The notes beneath the pieces were generated by a model that did no database searches, was not told the origin of the DNA, and worked only from the letters and a program-made list of their open reading frames with translations. Shown piece by piece: positions 1 to 6,718 of a stretch of 35,661 nt of DNA (positions are counted from its first letter, which is position 1; the number at the start of each line of letters is the position of its first letter). A program made the translations under genes and the position numbers. This DNA is from Blastochloris sp. (lineage in GTDB: Bacteria > Verrucomicrobiota > Verrucomicrobiia > Methylacidiphilales > JAAUTS01): NCBI GenBank assembly GCA_012031345.1, contig JAAUTS010000010.1, positions 1-35,661 on the forward strand, written 5' to 3'.

Positions 1-241
1 CACAACCCTTGTTCGCCGCCTGTGGCAGATAAATCAGTTGCGTCATGTCTGCTGCCTCCCCCATGCTCCAGGCCCTGCGCTCCATCCGCTTCTTCAGATC
101 CACTTCAGCGGCGTTATCCACCACCACCACCCCATGCAACCTTCGCGTCTGCCGGTCCAGCATCTCCAGCACCCGACACAACTCAGCTCCGCGACGATAC
201 GTCGCAATCACGGCCACCACGTTGGTTTCGCTTTTCTGCAT
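1..241 (-). CDS. GT2 family glycosyltransferase, N-terminal part (runs off left edge)
   Basis: An open frame runs from ATG at 241 to the window edge with no stop, so only the first 80 residues are present. The N-terminus has the GT2 Rossmann start: a hydrophobic strand VVAVIATYRR, a helix ending LDRQTRRLHG, then the strand VVVVDNA and, near the edge, LPQAANKGC, which matches the 'N-x-G' turn that follows in the family. An in-frame stop lies directly upstream of the ATG and a GAGGGA sequence sits about 9 nt ahead, so the start is well supported. It would transfer a nucleotide-activated sugar at the cytoplasmic face. The catalytic DxD region is outside the window. Confidence 0.8.
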   Translation of the reverse strand, partial: MQKSETNVVAVIATYRRGAELCRVLEMLDRQTRRLHGVVVVDNAAEVDLKKRMERRAWSMGEAADMTQLIYLPQAANKGC

Positions 242-400
242 TTAAAAAAATCCCTCGCGCACGCTCAACTCAGACAACCCCAGAAGTTTTCCCAGTGATT
301 CCATAACAGAGAGTCGCGTCAATGAGTGCTCATCTAAAAACTAAGATGCCAAATCGCCCCGGAAATGCTCAACGAGTTCTCTGGCATAAGTCAGTGCCTT

Positions 401-538
401 TTAGTCAATTTCCAAGGAAGGCTGAACCGCATCTCCACGGGCATAGGAGCCAAACAGATAAATTTTTTCCGGTTCCATACCACGCAGGAGACGGTCTGCG
501 ATCATCTGCACTTCAGAGGGTAGTGACAAGACAACCAT
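401..538 (-). pseudogene. truncated MNT-type nucleotidyltransferase remnant
   Basis: A 45-codon frame (ATG at 538) carries the minimal nucleotidyltransferase signature LFGSYARGDA at about residues 28-37, preceded by a helix (EVQMIADRLL) as in MntA-type antitoxin/DNA polymerase beta-fold proteins. It stops just where the catalytic DxD strand should follow (SLEID then stop), so the domain is incomplete. The next bases in another frame read like a continuation (YARELVEHFRGD). Such proteins normally pair with a HEPN ribonuclease, and a decayed candidate for that lies just upstream at 636-1016. Probably non-functional. Confidence 0.5.
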
Positions 539-635
539 GCATAAACTTAGCAGAGATTCGCACCTGCCATCAAGCCGATTAAACCCCTTGGCCAGTTACC
601 AAAAACGGATCCACATGGTGTAAAAGTCTAATGCC

Positions 636-1016
636 TCAGACTTCTGAACTCTCTGCCCCATACATAGGAATCCTTTTCGTAGCGAAACGACCTTTCCACC
701 GTATCTTCCGCTCATACCTTTTTTTTGTGGTCTGCCCCCTTTTCCGAAGCATCTCTGGGTCTTTCAACAAACACTCCAGCCGATCCGCTGTGGCCTCAGC
801 ATACCGCCCCGGAACCAGGAATCCGGGCTTGACTCGTCGGTTTTCATACCAGGTGCAGTCCATTTTCTACAACAGCACTATAAAATCCGGCGGAATTTTG
901 CAGGCGATTTCTGTGACCATCGGATGTTACTACCATTAAATCAAAGGGAAGCAGGCGCTCCTCCCAGAGCATTCTCCATCAAGCATCCCGTATTTCTATC
1001 CTTCGCTTGAGATGCA
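636..1016 (-). pseudogene. decayed MNT C-terminus and HEPN-like partner (toxin-antitoxin remnant)
   Basis: On the minus strand the stretch 1016-844 reads as the C-terminal part of a small nucleotidyltransferase: PFDLMVVTSDG, then AVVENGLHLV and a stop. One internal stop interrupts the earlier part. The stop overlaps an ATG (ATGA, 844-847) that begins MKTDESSPDSWFR, the typical opening of HEPN partners. The HEPN-like signal then jumps frame to YAEATADRLECLLKDPE (ending at 636). The ATGA overlap and residue patterns fit an MNT-HEPN pair broken by indels. An alternative reading is the C-terminus of a GT4 glycosyltransferase, which also ends in a 'LLKDPE' helix. The assignment is tentative. Confidence 0.35.
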
Positions 1017-1078
1017 AACGAAGAGGGAGATTTTTTGGCATGGGAAAATGATGAAGAAAGAAGATGGGGATCCGGTTC

Positions 1079-1489
1079 TTATGGTTCGACCAAGTGTAAC
1101 GACGGGAATAGCTTGCGGAAGTCGTTCGGATTCCGAGTCAGTAAACCTTGGTGGCGTGAAGCGAAGGCACCGATGAGAATGTCGGCAATAGGTCGCTTGA
1201 GCGTCTTCTGGGATTGTCGTCTCTGCACTTGGAGCGTCCAAGCCCTACTGGCACAAAGGGTATCTGCCGCTGTCCAGTCTTTAAGGTGATCCACGCCGAG
1301 TTGAAAAAGGAATTCTTGCAAACCTTTTATCTGCCCGTGAAATGCGGGAGCCAACTCGATAAAGGTGACCGGGCAGACCAGCAATCCTTCGCCCAACTTT
1401 CTCCGCAGGAGGTTTTCAGAAGCGTCTGCGAAGGATGGATCATCCAAACCAATGTCCAGCAGAATGCAGGTGTCCACCACCCAGGCCAT
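1079..1489 (-). CDS. PIN-domain toxin (VapC-like ribonuclease)
   Basis: 136-residue PIN domain. The four expected acidic residues are visible: D6 in VVDTC, E45 in FIELAP, D103 in IADILIG and D123 in TRNPNDF. PIN toxins of this type are Mg-dependent RNases that cleave RNA and are held inactive by the cognate antitoxin. The start ATG (1487-1489) overlaps the TAA of the upstream AbrB-type antitoxin as TAATG, the usual translational coupling of such operons. Because the antitoxin frame is shifted by one base, the two now read as one 223-codon frame (1750 to 1079), but I see this as a broken two-gene operon rather than a natural fusion. Confidence 0.8.
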   Translation of the reverse strand: MAWVVDTCILLDIGLDDPSFADASENLLRRKLGEGLLVCPVTFIELAPAFHGQIKGLQEFLFQLGVDHLKDWTAADTLCASRAWTLQVQRRQSQKTLKRPIADILIGAFASRHQGLLTRNPNDFRKLFPSLHLVEP

Positions 1490-1750
1490 TAGTCGTGTTC
1501 CCCTTCTCGGAGGAGGTGCATCCAGTTGGCAGTGGTGTTTCGGCTTCCCTTTGTGAAACCGTTTCATAAATCCACGCATGGATTTTCCGCCCTGCGCACC
1601 CGAACGGCTAACCACCACCACGCGGCACTCGGTGTCAGAGATTAATTCCCACATTAGTGGTTGCCCTGGTCGCAGTCCCAACTTCTTACGAAGCGCAGCA
1701 GGCATAGAGACCTGACCTCTCTCGGTGAGGGTTGCAAGGGCCTTAGACAT
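1489..1750 (-). pseudogene. AbrB/SpoVT-type antitoxin, frameshifted near its C-terminus
   Basis: The N-terminal 45 residues are a clear swapped-hairpin AbrB domain (ATLTERGQVSMPAALRKKLG, then LRPGQPLMWEL), the DNA-binding part that would autoregulate the operon. The toxin-binding tail is in another frame: after MKRFHKGKP the sequence NTTANWMHLLREGEHD followed by TAA is read one base out of phase, and that TAA overlaps the toxin ATG. One base missing near 1545-1550 explains this. If the shift is real, the antitoxin is fused to the toxin through a nonsense linker. If it is an assembly error, this is an ordinary AbrB-PIN pair. Confidence 0.7.
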
Positions 1751-1761
1751 GAGATAAGGAT

Positions 1762-1781
1762 ATCATGTAAGCAAATCATGT
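1762..1781. promoter_or_regulatory. candidate operator: direct ATCATGT repeats upstream of AbrB-PIN
   Basis: Two copies of ATCATGT (1762-1768 and 1775-1781) lie 13 nt apart just upstream of the antitoxin start at 1750. AbrB-type antitoxins bind AT-rich repeats to repress their own operon, so this is a plausible autoregulatory site. It rests on repeat and position only. Confidence 0.3.
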
Positions 1782-1788
1782 CAATCAA

Positions 1789-1851
1789 TCAAGCCGGGCT
1801 TCTGAATAGAGGCTGTCTTCGGCATAAAGCAGCAGATTGGCCTCCGGAAAA
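1789..1851 (-). pseudogene. possible fragment of a PIN-domain N-terminus
   Basis: Minus-strand frame reading EANLLLYAEDSLYSEARLD then stop. The pattern resembles the first strand and helix of PIN toxins (normally D-x-N-hhh-Y-x-x-D), with E in place of the first catalytic Asp. It has no start codon and no remaining domain. The rest of 1790-2100 shows no frame I can recognise. Confidence 0.25.
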
Positions 1852-2107
1852 TGATCCGCGACCATCCTCTTCGGTCAAGACTAGCAACTCGGAAATAGGG
1901 TCGTACGAGAGACCGGATTTTAACCTCATGGGCTTGGACTTGGTGCGATACTGATAGGTGCGTGGGAGAGGCATACAGAATGCGGGGATGAATTTCGTGC
2001 CTGGGCAAGGCGCGAACGAAGCGGCTATTCAATGAATAACCAAAGAGAGAGCAACACCGTCCAGGCGCGAAAGGCACCGCTCAGGTGTAGGCTATCCCAC
2101 GCACCTT

Positions 2108-2218
2108 CGTGATGACTGTCACATCTCAGGTGACCCAATCGAATTCCTGCTCCAAGCAACCTCCGAAATCCTCGCCATCTTCGTCACCATCGTGTCCCGA
2201 GTGAGGAAAAGTTTTTAA
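2108..2218 (+). pseudogene. C-terminal remnant of a four-helix-bundle protein gene
   Basis: This frame encodes RDDCHISGDP, then IEFLLQATSEILAIFVTIV and SRVRKSF, ending in TAA. It matches closely, residue for residue, the last 37 codons of the intact four-helix-bundle gene at 13619-13978 (RDDCYISGD ... AIFVTIVSRVRKKL). Homology ends abruptly upstream of 2105, so the first two thirds of the gene are missing. It is followed by A-rich sequence with degenerate repeat arms like those behind the intact copy. Confidence 0.75.
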
Positions 2219-2336
2219 AAAATGAACAGCTAAAATACTAAGACTCTGTAATGAGAAAACTCAGTCCCTCGTTCACGAATTCGATAAAATTTTAGCCTCT
2301 TGGTTTTTCAGCATATCCGTATTTTAGATTCTCAAC
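2219..2336. repeat. degenerate inverted repeat arms behind the four-helix remnant
   Basis: The left arm at about 2226-2245 (AGCTAAAATACTAAG) and the right arm at about 2309-2335 (TTTTTCAGCATATCC, GTATTTTAGATTCTC) share CTAAAATAC in opposite orientation. They have the same loose 8-nt pattern as the better preserved arms at 13979-14092. This matches the position of the inverted array behind the intact four-helix gene. Confidence 0.45.
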
Positions 2337-2399
2337 TTGATGGTTTTTTATTCGCTGGAAAATCCTGCCTCATGTATCTTCAAACGAAGAGACCATGAA

Positions 2400-3178
2400 A
2401 TGAACATCTATCTGGAACTCACCCAAGCCTTCAACCAGGGAAGATTAAGAGCCATCATTTGCTCCGGCCAGGCCGTCGTGCTGCACCGGCTCGCCATCAT
2501 GAGCAAAGACGGGGATTGGATCCTTCGTGAAGATGAAGAGACTTTGACCCATGTGCTGTCCGTTTTGCAGGAGCGGGGCGCAACCTACCGCTTCGGAGCC
2601 CCGCTGGATCTCCGTTGGCTTCGTGGCGGATGGAGTTCTCATCTGGAGTTCCGAGACGAACCCTTGAGAGTGAGAACAGACTTTTTTACCCGGCCTCCCC
2701 GGCTGAGTCCTGCTGTTTTGAGTGAACTGTGGCAAACACAACAAAACTGCAATCCTCCCTTTGTCGGCCTGCGGGAACTGGCCGAACTCAAAAAAACAAA
2801 CCGCGAAAAAGACTATGCTGTTATCGGCGAACTTGCCCGCAAGTTGATTTCCGTTGAGGATCAACTTCTCTATTCCAGAAGCGCAAGGATCTTCTGGAAA
2901 TAAAGAAGCACCACCCCACGGCTTGGGAAAAAGCGGTAAACCGCCGGGAGGCCCTGCTTTTTGCCTCCAGTCTGGAGGATCTGGAAACCTCCTTAGATAA
3001 AGAAAGACGTCTGCTCATCAAACAAAACGAACTCCGGCTGGATCGCTATGAAAAAGCTTCCTCTGCCTGGGCCGGACTCTGGCCTCAAATCCAGGCCAGA
3101 ACCAAAGGCATGTGCCTCACCGAAGCACATGTTATTCTGACAAAAGCGGCGGAGAATGTTTTACCCTATGAACCTTGA
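2400..3178 (+). CDS. nucleotidyltransferase-fold hypothetical protein, one frame break
   Basis: Start ATG at 2400 after an AAGAGA sequence. The N-terminal part has a nucleotidyltransferase-like pattern: a helix (LELTQAFNQG), a glycine turn in ICSGQAVVLHRL, and SKDGDWIL, which could supply a D-x-D pair. Then come EELAELKKTNREKDY-like helices typical of AbiEii-like nucleotidyltransferases. At about 2872-2878 the frame slips by one base. Read across it, the protein continues KDLLEIKKHHPTAW through a long charged helical region to a TGA at 3176-3178, about 258 residues in all. Its end overlaps the start of the next small gene by 11 bp, which suggests a two-gene cassette. I do not know its function. 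A toxin or defence role is only a guess from context. Confidence 0.55.
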
Positions 3179-3368
3179 ATCACCCCCCATTCAAGTCGGT
3201 CTTGCCCGTTCCGACTGCTTTCTAAGCGAAGAAGACCTTGATCTGATGCATCTAACCGATCAGGAATTGGAGGCCTGGTGGAATACCTGGTTGGAAGCAG
3301 CTCAAGTCACAAACGAGGAAGATGAATGTGAATACTCCCATGGTGTCTTTCGCCGCGCCCCCAAGTAG
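3168..3368 (+). CDS. small acidic hypothetical protein, partner of the preceding gene
   Basis: 66 residues starting at ATG 3168 (an ATG 12 nt upstream is also possible). The protein is acidic and tryptophan-rich in the middle: LTDQELEAWWNTWLEAAQ, then NEEDECEYSHGVF. It has no membrane segment and no signal peptide. The overlap with the end of the nucleotidyltransferase-like gene indicates co-translation, so an antitoxin-like or regulatory partner role is conceivable but unproven. Confidence 0.55.
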   Translation: MNLESPPIQVGLARSDCFLSEEDLDLMHLTDQELEAWWNTWLEAAQVTNEEDECEYSHGVFRRAPK

Positions 3369-3697
3369 GGCATAGCCATGCTAAGACGGACCCATCCCAC
3401 CGTCTTGTGAAGCCGAAGCTTTTAACAAAACCTTAAGCTAACGCCCGAAACCTTCAGCCATTTGCCTGTCCAATAGTCTTCTCGATCAATGAAATCAAGC
3501 CGGTAAGCTGATCTCGAAGGATGGCATAATCAAAAGCCACCTCGCACCTCACCCCAAGCTCCTTGGCCCAACCCAACTTAAAACTTTTAGGACAGCAAAA
3601 CCGTCAGATCTACCTCGACCGCTACCTCTACTCAAAAAGCAATAATGTTCAGATTCAGTGGGTCATTCAGATGAATTAAGCTTGGATTTTAGCTATC
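3369..3697. other. intergenic stretch without a recognisable gene
   Basis: Apart from the hairpin at 3383-3406, the only coding-like signal is a minus-strand open stretch from about 3600 down to a TGA at 3454-3456. It reads FKLGWAKELGVRCEVAF then DYAILRDQLTGLIS and ends GQANG, with no start codon. It looks like the C-terminal end of a small helical protein. I could not assign a family. Confidence 0.35.
3383..3406 (+). terminator. weak hairpin after the nucleotidyltransferase cassette
   Basis: Stem AAGACGG / CCGTCTT around a 10-nt loop, 15 bp after the stop codon at 3368. No uninterrupted T-tract follows (the next T run is 3419-3423), so intrinsic termination is uncertain. Confidence 0.3.
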
Positions 3698-3710
3698 CAT
3701 GTTTAACATG
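3698..3710. promoter_or_regulatory. palindromic candidate operator for the RHH-PIN operon
   Basis: CATGTT-T-AACATG is a perfect inverted repeat with a one-base centre, 6 bp upstream of the antitoxin ATG at 3716. Ribbon-helix-helix antitoxins bind such short palindromes to repress their own operon. Inferred from position and symmetry only. Confidence 0.4.
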
Positions 3711-3715
3711 TATCC

Positions 3716-3955
3716 ATGCAAAAGATTCAGATTCTTTTTCCTGATCCGGTCATGTCCAAGTTGCGCTCCGTCTCCAGTTCTGAAGATCGCCCCGTCAGCG
3801 AAATCGTCCGGCGCGCAGTGGAACGTTATCTACAGCAGATACCAGCACCGCGACCAAAAAAGCGCCCCTTCCCTGTCTTTCAGGGAGGACCGATTCTGAT
3901 CTCTGCAGAAAACCTGAAACAAGAAATTTACGCGGATGATTCTCTCCAGCCTTGA
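3716..3955 (+). CDS. ribbon-helix-helix antitoxin of a PIN toxin
   Basis: 79 residues. The N-terminal strand-helix-helix (KIQILFPDPVMSKLRSVS, then RPVSEIVRRAVERYL) is a typical RHH/CopG DNA-binding fold. The basic, proline-rich middle and acidic tail (ENLKQEIYADDSL) fit a flexible toxin-binding end. Start ATG 3716 is chosen because it gives the RHH strand directly. The last 20 bp overlap the PIN toxin start, so the pair is translationally coupled. Expected role: neutralise the toxin and autorepress through the palindrome at 3698-3710. Confidence 0.75.
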   Translation: MQKIQILFPDPVMSKLRSVSSSEDRPVSEIVRRAVERYLQQIPAPRPKKRPFPVFQGGPILISAENLKQEIYADDSLQP

Positions 3956-4379
3956 TACCAACATCCTGGTTTACGCGGCCAATTCGGATTGCCCGGAACA
4001 CCCCAAAGCTTTGGCTTTACTGGAATCCGCCCTGGAAAAACCTGAGGAATGGATTCTGGCGGACCAGGTACTATTTGAGTTTTATAAAGCCTTGAGAAAC
4101 CCACGTATTTTCCAAAAACCCCTGGATACCCGTGCCGCCACCGACCGCATCCGCTTCCTCCGAGAAGAATCAGGTTTTCTATTTTGCTGCCACGATCTGG
4201 ATCACTGGCCGCAGTTGGTTCCACAACTGGAAGAACCGGAATTTCCCTATCAACAAACTCATGATCTCCTCCTGGGAACGACGCTCAAGTGCCATGGAGT
4301 CAACCGGTTTTATACCCGCAATCTCAAGGATTTTGTCCGAATAGGATTCGATCAACTTATCAACCCCATCAATCCCTGA
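3936..4379 (+). CDS. PIN-domain toxin (VapC-like)
   Basis: 147 residues, a complete PIN domain. Candidate catalytic acids: D7 in SSLDTN, E48 in VLFEFY, D110 in QTHDLLLG and D132 in TRNLKDF. It would act as a metal-dependent RNase in the cytoplasm under control of the overlapping RHH antitoxin. The frame is intact and ends cleanly at TGA. It is one of three apparently complete PIN toxins in this window. Confidence 0.8.
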   Translation: MILSSLDTNILVYAANSDCPEHPKALALLESALEKPEEWILADQVLFEFYKALRNPRIFQKPLDTRAATDRIRFLREESGFLFCCHDLDHWPQLVPQLEEPEFPYQQTHDLLLGTTLKCHGVNRFYTRNLKDFVRIGFDQLINPINP

Positions 4380-4389
4380 CATCATAAAA

Positions 4390-4500
4390 AGGTGAAACAC
4401 TGAAATCGTCTCCGGGCACCGGAGCTTCATGCGAAGACTCAAGGCGCAACTCGATTAAAAGGGGGCGACGGGGCTTCAAACGCTGAAATACTGAAAGTTT
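4390..4500. repeat. CTGAAA-type tandem units in two blocks
   Basis: Block 1 at about 4391-4404 (GTGAAACACTGAAA) and block 2 at about 4477-4492 (CGCTGAAATACTGAAA) are direct, loosely 8-nt units with a TGAAA core, as in the arrays at 13979, 14690, 18189 and 25755. They lie between the PIN toxin and a four-helix N-terminal remnant, so the same repeat family accompanies that gene again. Confidence 0.6.
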
Positions 4501-4510
4501 AAAAACGAGA

Positions 4511-4540
4511 ATGAACAAAGAACTCCGACAGCGAGCCAAA
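4511..4540 (+). pseudogene. N-terminal remnant of a four-helix-bundle protein gene
   Basis: ATG at 4511 begins MNKELRQRAK, matching residues 3-12 of the intact gene at 13619 (NEELRQRCK). Homology ends after about nine codons. Between 4540 and 4697 I see no gene. Confidence 0.5.
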
Positions 4541-4697
4541 ACGATGCCTCGGCTATTGTTCGTTCCCACACCTGATTACCCGCCCTCTCCCGGACGCCTC
4601 GTCCGCAGCCTGCATCTTCTGTGTCCCTTCATCTTTGTTCCATACTCTTGATCTTTCAGTTTGTTGTCGATTACTCCATGAGCTAATCTCATAAAGC

Positions 4698-4949
4698 ATG
4701 AGCCAGGAATGTTTATTATCCCGGATCACCTACGATCCGCTTTTGTTTGGAGGAAAGCCCGTTATCCGCGGCAGACCTTTGGCCGTGGAGCATGTTCTCG
4801 CTCAGCTCGCCGCTGGAGACACTGCGGAAACCCTGATCGAAGCTTACCCTTGGCTTGATAGAGAGGATATTCAAGCCAGCCTTGCCTATGCACAGAATGT
4901 GCTTTCTCACGAAAGATTTGTTCCGCTGGAAGTGCCCGCTGCCGCATGA
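4698..4949 (+). CDS. DUF433 antitoxin-like protein
   Basis: 83 residues with the DUF433 signature: RITYDPLLFGGKPVIRGRPL, then VEHVLAQLAAGDTAETLIEAYP and LDREDIQASLAYA. This is a compact winged-helix-like fold usually encoded before a DUF5615 PIN-like protein. The gene is intact and overlaps the next start by 4 bp (ATGA). The partner toxin is truncated here, so this antitoxin may be an orphan. Confidence 0.85.
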   Translation: MSQECLLSRITYDPLLFGGKPVIRGRPLAVEHVLAQLAAGDTAETLIEAYPWLDREDIQASLAYAQNVLSHERFVPLEVPAAA

Positions 4950-5065
4950 AAATCCTTTTGGACACCTGCGTCTGGGGTGGTGTCAAACAGGAACTTCTGG
5001 CCGCTGGACACGATGTTCTCTGGATGGGAGATCTCCCACAGGATCCGGGTGATTCAGAAATCTTG
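4946..5065 (+). pseudogene. truncated DUF5615 (PIN-like) toxin
   Basis: Starts KILLDTCVWGGVKQELLAAGH then DVLWMGDLPQDPGDSEIL, the expected first strand and helix with D6 and the GD..DPGD segment of DUF5615 proteins. After about residue 40 the homology stops, and the frame runs on to 5221 through unrelated sequence. The lost part contains the second half of the active site, so the toxin should be dead. The junction near 5065 abuts an epimerase fragment on the other strand. Confidence 0.75.
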
Positions 5066-5069
5066 ATTC

Positions 5070-5225
5070 CGGACATTCCAAAATCTTCAGCATTTGATCC
5101 ACCACATTCCCCACATACTCATAACATCTCACCACAGGTTTTCCTGAGGGATGAATATAAAAAAACTTCTGCACAGCCCAGCAGAATTCCCGTTGATAAC
5201 GCTGATGCCAACACCCCCTAATATT
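5070..5225 (-). pseudogene. internal fragment of an NAD-dependent epimerase/dehydratase
   Basis: Minus-strand frame reading REFCWAVQKFFYIHPSGKP then VVRCYEYVGNVVDQMLKILE. The 'GKP..R.YEYVGNVVDQMLKILE' pattern corresponds to the 'R-D-h-h-Y-V-x-D-h-h' segment of extended SDR sugar epimerases. It has no start and its downstream half has been replaced by the DUF5615 fragment. It probably marks the old edge of the glycan operon before the toxin cassette arrived. Confidence 0.45.
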
Positions 5226-5254
5226 GGTGGACCGAACCAAGGTCCTGACACATT

Positions 5255-6166
5255 TTAATCCCGCCTTTCATGTTCAGCTATTAGGTCCGCCAGCTCCAAA
5301 GAAAAACTATTCTTCGTGATCTTCCTCTGTGGAGAAACTTCAGGCACATATCGCATCACTTCTTGAGGTCTGTAGGGTAACTCTCCGATACGAAGGGACC
5401 CAGTTGCCCTCCACTTTGACCACCAGTATTCGGAAAATTCCTTAAGTGTGGTCCCTTGCCCGGTTCCAATATTTTCGATCAAAGGGCAACCGGGCTTCAA
5501 ATCGGTTCGATATAATACTTCCACAAAACAAGCCGCTACGGATTCAACGGATATAAAGTCTCGTATTTGCTCACCCTTAGTCATGCAGAAATCCTCACCC
5601 GCACATGCAGCTTTGCGTAACGAGGGCCAGAGGCGACTCTCCGGCTCCCCCGGTCCAAAAACTTGAAAAATCCGACCAATCCACAACTCCACGATATGAT
5701 GAACAGCCCAAGCTTGTAGAGCAACGCTCGCCGCTGCTTTCGATGCCGGGTAGGAGGTTGTTGGCTCCAACGGCGCGTCTGGAGGAATAAAATCATAACG
5801 CTCTCCCGATTTCCCGTATTCAAAGCAGGATCCCGCAACAACAAAACGTTTCACCCCGGCTTCAAGTGCCAGATCAAAAAGTCGTAATGTCGCGATAACA
5901 TTCCAATAAAAACATCTTTCAAAGCTGTCATATGGTGGATTGGGCGTATGTGAGGCCAAATGAACCAAGACTCCACACCCAGACAAATCCCCCTTGGTTA
6001 ACTCATCCAACGAACAGGTCACCCACTTAGGCTCCGCCAGAAGGGCAACTCGGGGCTTGCTTTCGACGGAGCGTCTGTGCGCCACCACCTTCCATCCCTT
6101 CATCAGAGATAGATTTACGAAATGACTTCCGACAAAACCACTCCCACCAGTAACAAAAATTTTCAA
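5255..6166 (-). CDS. extended SDR NAD(P)-dependent sugar epimerase/dehydratase
   Basis: 303 residues. GGSGFVGS at residues 7-14 is the dinucleotide-binding turn. The catalytic triad is visible as S113 (AGSCFEYG), Y139 and K143 (SYPASKAAA). RDFISVESVA later matches the usual 'RDF-h-x-V-x-D-h' segment. It likely acts on a nucleotide-linked hexose (epimerase, 4,6-dehydratase or 4-keto-reductase); the exact substrate cannot be read. Its ATG overlaps the stop of the RmlC-like gene by 4 bp (6163-6166), so the two act in one pathway. It is the last gene of the minus-strand operon. Confidence 0.85.
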   Translation of the reverse strand: MKIFVTGGSGFVGSHFVNLSLMKGWKVVAHRRSVESKPRVALLAEPKWVTCSLDELTKGDLSGCGVLVHLASHTPNPPYDSFERCFYWNVIATLRLFDLALEAGVKRFVVAGSCFEYGKSGERYDFIPPDAPLEPTTSYPASKAAASVALQAWAVHHIVELWIGRIFQVFGPGEPESRLWPSLRKAACAGEDFCMTKGEQIRDFISVESVAACFVEVLYRTDLKPGCPLIENIGTGQGTTLKEFSEYWWSKWRATGSLRIGELPYRPQEVMRYVPEVSPQRKITKNSFSLELADLIAEHERRD

Positions 6167-6717
6167 AATGAAGCCTCCATCCTAAAAGGTGACTTAAAAT
6201 CTCCAAGTCCCGGTAGTGCTTTATCCCGATTCGATAACATCACATCATGAACACCCCAGTCGTAGCCAAAACTATTCCATTTAATCCCTGAATCATGCTC
6301 GGGGCTATGAACCTCCGAAGTTTTATAATGCATCAAACTTCCTTCCTCCAAAGCTAGGAAACCATGTGCAAAACCAGGTGGAATAAAAAGCAAGGCGGGG
6401 ATGACGGCAGAAAGATGGAAACCTTCCGCTTGACCATACGTCGGCGATCCTATTCGTAAGTCAATAACTACATCATGCACAGAGCCAGCAAGACAGATTA
6501 CAATTTTAAAATGATCCATGGGAGGCTTTTGAAAATGCATTCCACGTAGGACACCTTTTCGGGAGGTAGAATAAAATTCCTCACGCAGCGTAAATTCGAT
6601 ACCGTGTTCACGCAGTAAATGTTCATGATATGATTTTACAAAGTCTCCTCGATCATCTTCCAATCGATTGAGCAAACCATAAAAAAGGCCCTTTAATCTT
6701 GTAGGTCTGATATTCAT
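6163..6717 (-). CDS. RmlC-like dTDP-4-keto-sugar epimerase family protein
   Basis: 184 residues from ATG 6717, chosen because it immediately follows the preceding stop (TAAAATG); a TTG at 6732 is possible. Cupin features of RmlC: REEFYSTSRKGVLRGMHFQ with H61, K71, VIDLRIGSPTYG, and IPPGFAHGF with H118. Odd point: the segment that normally carries the catalytic tyrosine (Y-x-P-E-H) reads EVHSPEHDSG here, so the Tyr appears to be replaced by His. The enzyme may therefore perform a single epimerisation or act on a different keto-sugar. It overlaps the SDR gene by 4 bp. Confidence 0.8.
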   Translation of the reverse strand: MNIRPTRLKGLFYGLLNRLEDDRGDFVKSYHEHLLREHGIEFTLREEFYSTSRKGVLRGMHFQKPPMDHFKIVICLAGSVHDVVIDLRIGSPTYGQAEGFHLSAVIPALLFIPPGFAHGFLALEEGSLMHYKTSEVHSPEHDSGIKWNSFGYDWGVHDVMLSNRDKALPGLGDFKSPFRMEASF

Positions 6718-6718
6718 T

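Noticed and set aside
1079-1750. Natural AbrB-PIN fusion protein
   Set aside because: The true antitoxin tail and TAATG overlap are visible one base out of frame, so a missing base explains the single frame better than a fusion.
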